DNA of 64,000 nucleotides from Panicum virgatum (Eukaryota > Streptophyta > Magnoliopsida > Poales > Poaceae). Made by a program: the position numbers and the translations under genes. The notes below the pieces were generated by a model that worked only from the letters and a program-made list of their open reading frames with translations, did no database searches and was not told where the DNA came from. Below, piece after piece: positions 23,647-34,699 of the stretch (position 1 is the stretch's first letter; the number at the start of each line of letters is the position of its first letter). Location: NCBI RefSeq assembly GCF_016808335.1, contig NC_053149.1, forward strand, positions 58,767,922-58,831,921. The letters are read 5' to 3'.

Positions 23647-24989
23647 TGAAAGTGATCTAGGCCCCTAAGTGGGTTTTGGTGAATAATGACAAAACACATG
23701 TATATTTAATTATGTAATTGAGCAAGTGTGCAGGTGATGAATATGTATAGGTGAATCAAATGATGACGTATGGCCCCCAAAAAGGAAATAAAAAGGCAGT
23801 GTTTAAGTGTACTCATGATATTAGATTTTATATTTAAAATTTGAGTATAGGGACGCCGTACTATCAAGAGGGACTTGATTCAAGGGTTTCGATTTAAATC
23901 TTGTGCTCAAGAGAACCTAGACAAACACATGTGAGCCACAAAATACACTCAAAAGAGCAAAACATGAGCTTTCATCCTGCCTAACCTGGATACTCCGGGT
24001 ATAGGGCCGGATACTCCGGACCCCGTTGCCCGGAGTGTCCGGGTGCTGTTCTCGGGCTGAAAAATTAGGGTTGCCCGGAGTCTCCGGGCATATACCCGGA
24101 GTCTCCGGGTAATTGTTCGCCCAACAGCTATTTTTGGGTCAAGGGGTATAAATACTCCCTCTTCTCCTTCAGTTCAGTCTCTCTTGCCATTCCTTCGAGC
24201 TGAACTCCTCCTAAAGCCAAAAGAGATCTCTCTCACTCCCCTCTCTTCATTCTTGAGTGATTCCTTTGAGGGATTTGCGTGAGAAGCGAGCAAGAGCAAG
24301 GATTCGTGCTAGTGAGCCTCATTCCCACCTCTTGAGCACTTGGTTTTGGTCAAGTCCGCGGATTCGAGTTTGTTACTTTTGGAGCCTTGTGCTCCTAGAC
24401 GGCTAGGCATGCTTGTGACTGCTCAATCAAGGTTGTGAGCTGCAAAAGAAGTTTGTAAGCTCCATTCCTCACCGAGGAATCCATAGTAAGTGACCTTGGG
24501 CTTGAGAGGTGATCTCGCCCTTGGGAGAGGAGCATAGGGTTTCTTGAGCACCGTCTCTCGAATCCTTCCTCAACGGAGACGTAGCACCTTCGGGTGTGAA
24601 CTTCAGGAAACAAATCCTTGTCTCTTTCGTGTTAATTTACTTGATTTCATTGTTATTTGCTTGTGAGACTTCTTTTCTAGGGTTTGAGCTCGATCTACTC
24701 ACTCACGAGTTTCTAGTGAGTTTTGTTTGTTGGATATCAATCTTAAGGAACCCTGGTACTCGTACTTTAGCTCGATCTATATTTTATACATAGATTCCTG
24801 CAGTTTCTTTTCAGTTTGTTCATACCTGGAGACTCTGGTTATAGCTCCGGATACTCCGGACCACAAAACCCGGAGTATCCGGGCTTATACCCGGAGTATC
24901 CGGGCTGAGTCTGCGTCTGACAATTTTTAAGTGTCTTTGAGTTGCAGATTGCCTATTCACCCACCTCTAGGCATCTTAAGGTCCTTTCA
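23647..24989 (+). repeat. 3' LTR of Sirevirus 1
   Basis: 1343 bp, colinear with the 5' LTR. Near 24830-24905 it has one more palindromic CCGGAGTATCCGG unit and a GGAGACTCTG stretch that the 5' LTR lacks. Confidence 0.95.
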
Positions 24990-25394
24990 GAACCCGTGCC
25001 GCAGGGATGGAGATACAAGATGACGCCCCCAACGGGGAAAACGACACCCTAAGGCGCCGCCGTCATCGCTGCCAGCAAAACAGTCAAAGGCTTTCGCCCA
25101 AAGCATCCCATCCGTACGCAGCAAGAACCCCACCTGACACGCCCAGGACCACGGCCGTGGAAGGCTTTCCAGGGGCGGCGCCAATGGTCATGCCTCCTCG
25201 CACCTCGCGCAGACTGCCTTCCTGCCGCCGTCACCGCACGCAAGTCACCGAGGCCCTCACCGGCCACAGTCGTCTTCACACGCGTTGATGAAAGCGGCCC
25301 ATGCCAGCCCGTCACCTGGCCGCGGTGGCGGCCGCCGCGGCCAACCATCGCCAGGGACTGCAGCTGCAGGCCGCTTCCGCCGTCGTCGACCTAG

Positions 25395-25765
25395 CCGTCC
25401 CGGCAGACTGCATGCTCGCCACCGCTGCCGCAAACGCCGCCCGGCAGCACCGCTGCAAGCCGGCCGGCCCGATGCAGCGCCACGCGGTCGTCCCCGGAGG
25501 CCAGCGTCGGCGCGTTGCTCGGCACGGCGCACGACGCGTAGCTCTGCGCGTCCACCACCACCACATTGAGGAATGCCTCCGAGTACAGGAACTCGAGCAT
25601 GTCCCCAACTTTGAACCTCTTGCTGGCGGCCCAGGCGTCGTAGTCCACCCCCGATTTCCCAGCCAAAGTCGTCGCCGACCCTGCACGACGCCGCCGCGAA
25701 CGCTGTCGCCGGCAGAAGAGCGGTCAGGGCCACGGCGGTGATGATGAGCAGTGTGGCGAGCGATG
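25395..25765 (-). pseudogene. Phytocyanin (plastocyanin-like blue copper protein) fragment
   Basis: On minus, a signal-peptide-like hydrophobic run (LATLLIITAVALTALLPATA) is followed by RVGDDFGW. After a frame change near 25660 the reading continues DYDAWAASKRFKVGDMLEF, LNVVVVDAQSYASC and PTLASGDDRVAL. This is the N-terminal two-thirds of a phytocyanin; the pattern W-x-F/K-VGD-L-F and the Cys in YASC fit the family. The copper-ligand Cys/His region beyond AGR is not recognisable. It is a decayed copy, not a working gene. Confidence 0.8.
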
Positions 25766-26639
25766 CCACTACGTGGAGCAACGGGTGCCGCAGTAGGCCG
25801 CCGCCACTCCGCAGAACCGGCCGCGGGATGCGCGCAACCGGCCGCCGGAGCCCAGAAACGCCGGCCGCCAACCTCGTCGCGCCGCGGCATCGCTCGGCCG
25901 CCTCCGCGCACCGACGGGCTGCCAGGACTGGTGTCCCAAGCCGCCGCTGCCGCCACCTGCCCTGCATGCTGCTTCCGCTCGCCGACGGGCCGCACCACGC
26001 ACCCGCCTCGCCAACCACCGTGTAGAACTCCGGGACTAGTAGATCCGGTGGTGCAAGGGCCGGATCCGCCCGCCGGCAGGCCGGATCCGCGCCGATGATG
26101 CACCGGCGCGCCGCCAAGCCGAGGCCCCTAGCGCCGTCCCGCCCCGGCGCCAGAGCCACCCACGGGCCGATTCGCCCCGCCGCCGCCTTCCTCGCCGGCC
26201 GCCGGACTTCCGGTGACCAGCTCGGGCCCCGGCGTGGGTTGTGAAGGAGCTGGTGGGGACACGAACGCCGGCGCGAGGGAGCCCCCCGGTCGCCTTGCGG
26301 GAGCGACGGGGTGGGGGTTCTTTTTAGGCACCGAAGTGCCATTTTTCACTTGCTGCTACTGCAGATTACGTACCATCAACTCTCACTTTCTCCAGACTTC
26401 AAATATTCGCCATTGATCGATGCATACCCTGTCAACACCATAGCTTTGTCGACTGCATTCAGAACCTTGTGGATGTCCCAGGGTGTTTGCCCATTCCGAG
26501 ACATCTTTGCTCTTTTAGACTGAGTCCAACAATAAAAGGCATTTTGGAGAGGAAAATTGGCGTTTGCCTTGTGTCTACAGTATTTTCCATTCCCCTCTCA
26601 TATCACCGGCTCCAACAGAGGCGAGCAATCGCAATTGCA

Positions 26640-27170
26640 ATCACGCCGAGAGGCCAGCGCGGTCCTGGCGGTGCTCCTCCTCCACCGTAGCCGTGATGAA
26701 GGGGAAGTAGCTGCCCAGCGCCTTGTCTGTGTGCTCGGCGTCGAAGCTGAGCTCCAGCGACTCGGATAGGGCCGCGCTCCGGCCCTACCCCGCGACGGAC
26801 GCCCATGTGAACTCGACGCCCTCGAAGACGTCGGTCATGGAGTCGCCGTGCTCCATGGACAGGACCCTCCTGGCGCAGGAGACGCCGCCGCTGAGGCAGA
26901 GGCGGCGCATGGAGTGCGGGTCGATCCGGGAGGCGTGGTACTGGCGCACCTCATCGAAGAGCCCGCGGTCGCCGTCGTGGCACGACGACCCCATGGCGCA
27001 CTTGATGACGAGGTGCGCCGGTGCGGCGCTCCGCGCGCCGGGCCTCAAGGCGAGCGCGGACGAGGGACGCGGCCTAGCTCGCCGCGGCGCGGAGGTCGTG
27101 GGGATGAGCTCCTGCGCCATGCCGCGCGCCAGCACGACGTACGCGGTCGCCGTGGCCGCCGTGGCCACCG
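26640..27170 (-). pseudogene. BCS1-type AAA-ATPase N-terminal fragment
   Basis: The minus-strand frame reads from a short N-terminal helix ([10 protein letters not shown]) through a scrambled stretch. It then gives [51 protein letters not shown], an in-frame TAG at 26785-26787, and [19 protein letters not shown]. This matches the AAA-associated N-terminal domain of plant BCS1-like (ASD, mitochondrial-type) ATPases. The AAA module with Walker motifs is absent. It is either a captured exon or the remains of a deleted gene. Confidence 0.75.
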
Positions 27171-27530
27171 CCCCCCGCTCAAGGTTGCAAGGCGGCGGCC
27201 ACGGATCGACGCGCCGCTCCCGGATTCACCCGCCGCTCTGCTCCTCCGTCGGCCTGGAGAGGGAGGGAGGCGGCGGGAGGATGGGCCGGCGGCGGAGGAA
27301 CAGGAGGAGGCCGCCATGGCCTTTCCCGCGCCAAGGGAGGAGGGCCGCCGCAGATCCGAGGCCGGCCGACCCGAGCCGCTGCGGGCTGCCGCCACGGTCG
27401 CGGTGGGAGCTCAAGGCGGCGGAGCTTGAGGCCGCCACGGGCCTCCGTTGCTCGAGCTCCAGGGGCCCAGCGTGGAGAGGGAGGGAGGGGGAGGGGGCGA
27501 CCGCGGCTACGGCGAGGATGGGGCGGCGGC

Positions 27531-28350
27531 TGTCACAGCCCGTGGGCCGTTTGGGCCGGACCGAATGTGCGACACTGTAGTAAAAAGCTACTGTAGCGCT
27601 GCGGTTACTGTAGCAGCGGCACAGTACTTCCCAGTTTAGTCCCATACCGGAAACGGAACGAGAGGCAGACCAAGTTAAATAGCCGGTCGCGAGAAGCTAG
27701 TAACTCCGGATCGATCCTTTTGCGCGAAGCGAGGACGAAAGCGCAAGAGAGTTAATTAGCAGGTGTGGTCTACTCAACGTGTAGAGTAGATCTAAGCCAT
27801 TATCTCGGGCCGGGTCGTTACTGGGGTATCAGATCCATACTCTCGCGGTTTCACACCACGTACATGAGCAGGTCGACGCGTGGAAACACAGATGCCAACA
27901 GCATGTGGACGGACACACATGGGCTGCTAGCAGTGAACCCACGGACGTGGCACATGGGATCGTTAGCACTAGACGTATGGGACGTGGCCCAAGAGAGGTG
28001 ATCTTGCTCCTTTGTCCCGTATGGGTAAACTGGTTCGATGTCCTCAACAGGGGGTGATTGTCACAGCCCGTGGGCCATTTGGGCCGGACCGAATGTGCGA
28101 CACTGTAGCAAAAGGCTACTGCAGCGTCGCGGTTACTGTAGCAGCGGCACTGTACTTCCCAGTTTAGTCCCATACCGGAAACGGAACGAGAGGCAGACCA
28201 AGTTAAATAGCCAGTCGCGAGAAGCTAGTAACTCCGGATTGATCCTTTTGCGCGAAGCGGGGACGAAAGCGCAAGAGAGTTAATTAGCAGGTGTGGTCTA
28301 CTCAACGTGTAGAGTAGATCTTAGCCGTTATCTCGGGCCGGGTCGTTACA
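27531..28350 (+). mobile_element. TRIM retrotransposon (terminal-repeat retrotransposon in miniature)
   Basis: 820 bp in all: LTRs of 292 bp at 27531-27822 and 28059-28350 (TGTCACAG...CGTTACA), a 236 bp interior, and an exact GCGGC target duplication (27526-27530 and 28351-28355). A primer site (TGGGGTATCAGATCC) follows the left LTR, and AACAGGGGGTGAT precedes the right one. The last base of the left LTR is T instead of A. It has no coding capacity. The interior resembles that of the Cassandra-type element at 56.7 kb, while the LTRs are mostly different and lack 5S sequence. Confidence 0.93.
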
Positions 28351-28499
28351 GCGGCGAGGAGGGGTCGACGGCGACCGCGGCTCGCCTGGCCCGCGGGCTG
28401 TATGCCTTCAAGGAGAGCCTCTCTCCTCACGAAGCAAAATGCATCGCCGGTTGCACAATCTGTTGGATGTCCGTTCAGCGATGCACAGTGCTCTGTGCA
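28351..28499. other. End of the GC-rich block
   Basis: Short GC-rich continuation after the TRIM, with no gene. It ends where the Stowaway element begins. Confidence 0.3.
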
Positions 28500-28754
28500 C
28501 TCCCTCCGTCCACAAAAGAATGCAATTTTCATTTTTCGAGGAGTCAAATAATTTAAATTTTGACTAAATTTATATAAAAAATAATAACATTCATAACACA
28601 AAATAAGTACCATTAAATTAGTTATAGATTATATTTTCATAATAAATTTATTTGAATATATAAGTACTAATATTATTTAATATAAGTTTGGTCAAATTGA
28701 ACTAGTTTGACCAGCACGAATCCCATAGTTGCATTCTTTTCTGGACGGAGGAAG
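28500..28754. mobile_element. Stowaway MITE (Tc1/mariner type)
   Basis: Terminal repeats CTCCCTCCGTCC...AAAAGAATGCA at the left and the complement ending GGACGGAGGAAG at the right; the interior is AT-rich. The right flank is TA and the left flank is CA, so the TA duplication is degenerate on one side. Confidence 0.88.
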
Positions 28755-28789
28755 TATGCTTTTGCGTATGGCTGTTGGAGTCGGTCTTA

Positions 28790-29122
28790 GCCCGTGTTTA
28801 GTTACAAAATTCAAAATTCCAAAAAAAAATTCCGGCACCTGCATGGAGACTTAAATCTAGACGAAATAAAAAACGCATTGCGACTGCTGTCTGTAAATGG
28901 TGAGACGAATCTAATGAACCTAATTAGACTGTAATCAGATGCTAAATTACTACAGTAATGCTACAGTAACAATCTTTAATGACGGATTAATTAGGCTCAT
29001 TAGATTCGTCTCGCGATTTACAGACGAGTTCTGTAATTATTTTTGTGATTAGTCTATATTTAATACTTCAAATGTAAAAAGATAATTTTTCAAAAATTTT
29101 ACGGAACGCAACTAAACACCCC
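28790..29122. mobile_element. Tourist-like MITE (PIF/Harbinger type)
   Basis: 333 bp with GCCCGTGTTTAGTT at the left and AACTAAACACCCC at the right, flanked by TTA (28787-28789 and 29123-29125). It carries the interior motif GAGACGAATCTAATGA / TTCGTCTCGCGATTTACAG that is common to this grass MITE type. Relatives recur as remnants at 39.3 and 52.6 kb. Confidence 0.8.
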
Positions 29123-30668
29123 TTACTCTTGTAAATCAGAAACCTAACGGAGCTTGCAGGCTTTCGACACATGCCGAGTTGGACATGGCAAATCGGCCGG
29201 TTCATCATTACTCACTGCACAATCACGCCTGATCGAATTTATCTCGAACTTGTGTTTCGGGTGCATGGGCCAAATCCTCGGAGCTCCGGCCACCCTGCAG
29301 GTGCTCGCTCAGTCACCGGAGTGCTGCCGGACGCCACTCTGCTTCTTCTTCCTCCTGCCGGCCCTCAGATGGAAATGACCGGGATGACGTGTGTGCCCGG
29401 TTGGGAGGTCAGTCTTCACACTCTTTTCGTGGCCGTCTGCGTCTGCCTGCTCTCTTGCCGCCGACACGGGGTGGCCCACTGGCGACTCGAAGCCGACACC
29501 TCACCTACAAAGCGCGGCGCGGCGCAGTGAGCAAGCCGCGCGCCGGTGCCCTCCCCCCGCCCCGCCCCGCCGCCCTTTCTCGTCGGGCCTTGGCGCCTCG
29601 CCGGTGCGCGCGTGCGTGTGCGAGGGGCGGCGACTGAACTCAGGTCCTGTTCGCTATCCGGAGCGGACGCTGACCACATTTACTCCTCCATCGCTGCTCC
29701 GCGGTAAGGAGAATCCCCAACTTTACTCTCCCACCTCGCTACCCGCCACCAGCCCGCCACCGGCTGTTGCCTCCTCCTGCCGCTGCTCTCCTTCTAGATC
29801 AGCCACAGTACTCCGCGAATGGGATTTCCACGGGTGGCGGCACCGTTTATTTTGCGAGAACAAGCGTGGAAATGGGGGTGGCACCCCCCCTGTAGTCTGT
29901 AGAGTCGCGCCGTCGGCAGTCGGCTGATTTGCATCGATTCAGTTCATGCTGGGGCGGCCAGTATTTTACGAGACCGACGGGGATGTGCTTGAGTTGACTT
30001 ACCGCGTGGTTGGTTTCTCAGTCCCTTCCGGTCCTGAAAAATATTTTACTTGATGTGTTCATTTTCATTTTTTTTTGGTTTGACCATACGACTAAGTACT
30101 TGCCATACGAGTTCCAATTCTTCTATTTTTAGCCGCTGGAAACAGTTCTCTTTCAGTCATGTCCAGTGAGCTGTATACTGTAGTTGGATCTGAAACTGAC
30201 ACTTGTGCTGTATGGACATTGATAGAGATACTTAACTTGATATGTGAGTAAATCCTTGGTGCGAAATCCGCTTTTGGGGATGAGTAAACATGCAAGGAGG
30301 AAAAGTTGTAAGGAGGTATCAATAGTTTTTCCTCAAGAAGATAGGTTCATTCCTTCTTTTGAATTGTATAAGGAAAAGTATCATAGCAGATGCAATGTGC
30401 TTTTCTTTTTCTTGTAGAAAACCTGTGGGGAGGTACTTTATTGCTTAATTATTAGGCCATGTCTCAAAGCCTATTTGTTGTGCCCCACAAAAGAAATTCG
30501 TTTGCTCTCTTCATACTTTCACTTTCTTCTTTGTGATCTGCAAGCTCATTTTAACTGCTTCCATGTCCAAATTTTGATTTAGGGTCTCTTTCAAATTCCC
30601 CAGAGGATCAGAGATAAAGATCATCAGATCAACTATCTGAAGGAATTTCTTTTATAGAAATTTTCAGA
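29123..30668 (+). promoter_or_regulatory. Promoter and probable 5' UTR with leader intron of the GH3 gene
   Basis: A CpG-rich stretch at 29480-29700 ends in a good donor (GCG|GTAAGG, 29703/29704). The sequence then turns AT-rich, and a TTTTCAG acceptor lies one base before the ATG at 30669. This fits a leader exon plus an intron of about 1 kb. It is inferred; no transcript was seen. Confidence 0.4.
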
Positions 30669-33600
30669 ATGACAAGCACAAATATCTCTTGGGCATGCCT
30701 TCTATTGCTATGTTTTGCTTCGATTGGAGATGCACAATACATGAAGTACAAGGATCCAAAGCAGCCTATCAACACAAGAATCAAGGATCTTCTTGGTAGG
30801 ATGACCCTTGCTGAAAAAATTGGCCAAATGACACAGATAGAACGGCAGGTTGCATCTGCAGATGTCATGAAAAAGTACTTCATAGGTAAATTCTATATGA
30901 GCACGTCTAAACATACATGAGCATTATAAGGGTGATTGGAAATGTTTTCTGTCTTGCATATGGATTTTGTTTGGAAGATATAGACAAATGAAGCCTATAG
31001 CACTCCACAGCTTTGCCTGCTTTGTAACATTATTATGATACCTAAGTCTGTGGTTATGCAACTTATAATGCCGAACTTCTGTGCTGTTCACTAGGTAGCA
31101 TCTTAAGTGGTGGTGGAAGTGTTCCTGCTCCCCAGGCCAGTCCATCAATTTGGGTTAACATGGTAAATGAATTCCAGAAAGGTGCCTTATCAACACGTCT
31201 AGGAATTCCTATGGTTTATGGGATTGATGCTGTTCACGGTAATAACAATGTCTACAACGCCACCTTATTCCCTCACAACATCGGGCTTGGAGCTACAAGG
31301 CATGTCTCTGATAATCTACATACTACATGTTTGCAATATGACAAGCATCCTACATGCCTCCTACAAGGCCACAGTTTTTATCATGATTTTTGTTGATTAG
31401 TTTAAATAAAATGGTACTGTTTGCTTTGCTGGATACAATGTTCTAAAAGCAATTCGTACCCATTTGGCAACATAAACTTGTTTCTTGTTGGCAAGCATAT
31501 CATGCAAACAATTTCAACAAATATGTATAGATATATAATCATCTTCGTTTTTTTTGTGTGTTGTTAGGGATCCTGACCTCGTAAGAAGGATTGGTGTAGC
31601 AACTGCTCTTGAAGTGCGGGCAACAGGCATTCAATATACTTTTGCTCCATGTATTGCGGTAAGAACATATACACTGTTTTGTTGATTCTGTTATGCAGAA
31701 TATTAGTATATTCTTGTTTCACTAGAAGTTATATTGATCAGAAAATATTCTTATAGCTTGGTTTAGGTTTGCAGAGATCCAAGATGGGGACGATGCTATG
31801 AGAGCTACAGTGAAGATCACACAATTGTCCAGCAGATGACAGATATTATCCTTGGCTTGCAGGGAGAGATCCCAGTTAATCATACCAAGGGAGTTCCATA
31901 TGTAGCCGGAAAGTAAGATATTATTTTTCTCAATGTTGAAAAAAATGGTATGGTAGAATCATAGATGTAGGCCCATACTTGCATCTTTATCTAAAGTAAT
32001 AGTTCGAAACTAATCATCTAGTATGCATTGATGGCAGCACTCTATCAGTACATTATGTACTATCCGTTTGAAATTAGTTTTGGGAAGGAAGCAGTGCTAA
32101 TATTTTGCAGCGTGAAAAGATTTTTTTTGTCTTATCCTTATACCTCAGCTTATGGTTTTTGCAGGGATAAAGTTGCTGCTTGTGCTAAACACTTTGTTGG
32201 TGATGGTGGGACTCATAATGGAATCAATGAGAATAACACTATCATTGATGAACATGGACTGCTAAGCGTTCACATGCCACCATATTATGACTCTATCATA
32301 AAGGGTGTTGCAACTATTATGGTGTCATACTCAAGCTTGAATGGTGTAAAAATGCATGCCAACCATGATCTAGTCACTGGCTACCTGAAGTCCAAACTAC
32401 ATTTTAGAGTCAGTAACAAACTGTAACTTTGTTTACATTACTTTGCTGTGATCTAGAACTAAATTTTGCATATGGGTGGATGGCAGGGTTTTGTGATATC
32501 GGACTGGCTAGGAATAGACCGTATCACCTCACCTCCTGGTGCAAACTATACTTATTCTGTGCAAGCTGGAATAAATGCTGGGATTGACATGGTATGTGGA
32601 TTTCTGTTGACAAACTTATTGTTTGTTTTCATACTAGCTACTCATACATGGTTGATTAACTTCTACTGGAAACATGGATTTTGCGATAAATGAAGTTTTC
32701 TTTTCCACCATTTTTCTTTACAAACTTTGGTTCACCTCAATTCCAGGTCATGGTTCCATACAATTACACTGAATACATTGACGATCTGACATCTCTTGTC
32801 CGCAAGGGTATCGTCAATATGAGCAGAATTGATGATGCTGTGAGGCGTATCCTTCGAGTCAAATTTACGATGGGTCTGTTTGAGAACCCATTAGCTGATC
32901 TTAGTTTTGCAGATCAGCTTGGAAAGAAGGTTGGTAAAAGATAGCATATTGTATATTACTTCCACATTTTGCACGCTACCTTCTCAAGTTAAATAGTGAA
33001 CAAACACCAGTTATCATGGATGACTAGGTTGGTCTTCATGCTAGAGCAACTTAATAACTGTAATGTTTACATTATAAAGGAGCATAGGGAATTGGCCAGA
33101 GAAGCTGTCAGGAAATCACTTGTTCTCTTGAAAAATGGAAATTCTCCCAATCAGCAATTCTTACCTCTTCCAAAGAAAGCTAGAAGGATCCTTGTAGCTG
33201 GAAGTCATGCTAGCAATTTGGGCTACCAGTGTGGAGGATGGTCAATTCAATGGATGGGGGCCACTGGGAATATCACGACTGGTATGTGGCTTTGGTATAC
33301 ATTTGATTCTTTTGTCTTCAAGTCGAGACCTTGAAAGTATTTAATTACATCAAGAACTGCATTTATGTGTATTATTTTTTCAGATTCTATCTGCTTATGG
33401 GATAAAATTAATTCCCAAGTTAAATTATCAGCATGCATTATAGTTATTTTCCATACAGCTAGGTATCTTGTTTATGTACATGATTCACAGCATAGTGCTG
33501 ACAGTGACACTATTGCCCTACTGAACTGACATGATTCCTGAGGGGAAAATTGGAATATATTAACTTCCTGGCACACTCTTGTGTTTGGTTCAGGTGCTCG

Positions 33601-34411
33601 TGATAATTGAATTACCTAAAGCAGCAGCATCTTCTATATTTTTCATCGCAGTGGTCAAATTTCCTCTGCAGGGACAACAATTCTTGATGCCATAAAGTCC
33701 ACTGTTGCCGACTCAACGCCTGTCGTCTACTCCGAGAATCCTGACGACAATTTCATAAAGCATAATGACTTTTCATTCGCTATCATTGTTGTTGGGGAGC
33801 CACCTTATTCTGAAACAGTAGGTGACAGCACTGACCTCACTATACTAGACCCTGGTCCAGACACGATCAGAACTGTGTGCTCTGCAGTTAAATGTGTGGT
33901 GGTTATCGTCTCTGGTCGTCCTGTTGTGATTGAACCATATGTTCCACTTACGGAAGCGCTTGTTGCTGCTTGGCTACCTGGCACCGAAGGTCAGGGTGTC
34001 GCTGATTTACTTTTCGGGGACTATGGTTTTACTGGAAAGCTCCCACGCACCTGGTTCAAGTCTGTGGACCAGCTGCCCATGAATGTGGGAGATCCGCACT
34101 ATGATCCACTCTATCCTTTCAGCTTTGGTTTGACAATAAATTCATCATTGCCAGGGTAAGCATCTTAAATTCATCGAACTATTGCTTTTGTCTTGAAAAC
34201 AATTTGAATAGAATAGCACCAGACGGGTTGTCTCGTCTGCTTCTCATCACTGCGTTTCATCTTGTTTGCTGTTTTCAGGTTTTCTGGTGTTAACAATCTG
34301 GGAGATACGAAGCAAAGAGTGATACATGTTGTACTGTGCTCTCTACTGTCATTGATACTGATCAATGATTTGGGCATAGGCGTATTTCAACACCCAGCTG
34401 CCCGTATGTAG
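30669..34411 (+). CDS. Glycoside hydrolase family 3 beta-glucosidase / exo-beta-glucanase
   Basis: Ten coding exons in phase: 30669-30885, 31095-31299, 31568-31658, 31767-31912, 32165-32408, 32487-32591, 32747-32929, 33080-33281, 33672-34155 and 34279-34411, giving 669 residues. Intron 2 starts with GC (AAG|GCATGT); the others are GT-AG. A signal peptide (residues about 1-23, [16 protein letters not shown]) points to secretion. Domain 1 has the GH3 landmarks [35 protein letters not shown] and the nucleophile Asp in GFVISDW. Domain 2 has LVLLKNG, YQCGGW and GEPPYSET, which carries the expected general acid/base Glu region. Plant relatives such as barley ExoI trim cell-wall (1,3;1,4)-beta-glucans and oligoglucosides. 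The C-terminus is extended by a hydrophobic segment ([12 protein letters not shown]), which may anchor the protein. Confidence 0.93.
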
Positions 34412-34699
34412 TCTTTGTATGATTAACCATGTCTAATGTTGCCTTGTTGATGATGCCTCTGCAAAATGCCGTTGCTGACCATTAATTAATCAGTCTATTA
34501 TTTCCTCAAATTATCATTTGTTGTCTTGTTTTCTTACCTTGCCTAACGAGGTAAAAGTGGAGGACGTATACATCAAGCAGGTATATACAAAGTTCAGAGT
34601 CTCAATATCTGGCGAAAATCGGTACAATTGCTGTTCGAAAAAAATTACCCATGCAGAGCACTGGTCGAAATAGGGGCTACCTAACACGGCCGGTAGCCC
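34412..34699. other. GH3 3' region with a perfect hairpin
   Basis: Likely 3' UTR, then intergenic DNA. At 34666-34707 two perfect 16 bp arms (CGAAATAGGGGCTACC and its complement) flank a 10 bp spacer. The hairpin sits next to the left end of the laccase-carrying inverted-repeat unit. Confidence 0.55.

Larger units (their letters stand above)
13000..24989 (+). mobile_element. Sirevirus-type (SIRE/Maximus) copia retrotransposon, full length but decayed
   Basis: About 12 kb, bounded by LTRs 13000-14317 and 23647-24989 (TGAAAGTG...CCTTTCA) and an exact GAACC target duplication. A primer site complementary to initiator tRNA-Met (TGGTATCAGATCC, from 14320) and a polypurine tract (AAAAAGGGAGAGA, before 23647) are present. 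Gene order is gag with a long C-terminal extension, protease, integrase, RT, RNase H, then an extra ORF after pol. That layout is typical of Sireviruses. Every ORF carries lesions, and the LTRs differ by indels as well as substitutions, so this is an older insertion than the copia at 5.6 kb. Confidence 0.95.
24990..27530. other. GC-rich block, right part, with captured gene fragments
   Basis: This continues the block interrupted by the Sirevirus. Long open frames occur on both strands because of the base composition; most are meaningless. Two real protein remnants are embedded on the minus strand and listed separately (phytocyanin and BCS1-type AAA-ATPase). An AT-richer bridge at 26345-26600 separates them. 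No terminal repeats were found, so capture by a transposon is inferred. Confidence 0.5.

Noticed and set aside
25257..26342. 361-residue minus-strand ORF as a gene
   Set aside because: It is Arg/Ala/Pro-rich and driven by GC content. Only a short part (signal peptide and VGDDFGW) is real phytocyanin, and that continues in another frame.
26723..27580. Plus-strand 285-residue ORF
   Set aside because: It is antisense to the BCS1-type remnant, and its composition is that of GC-rich DNA.
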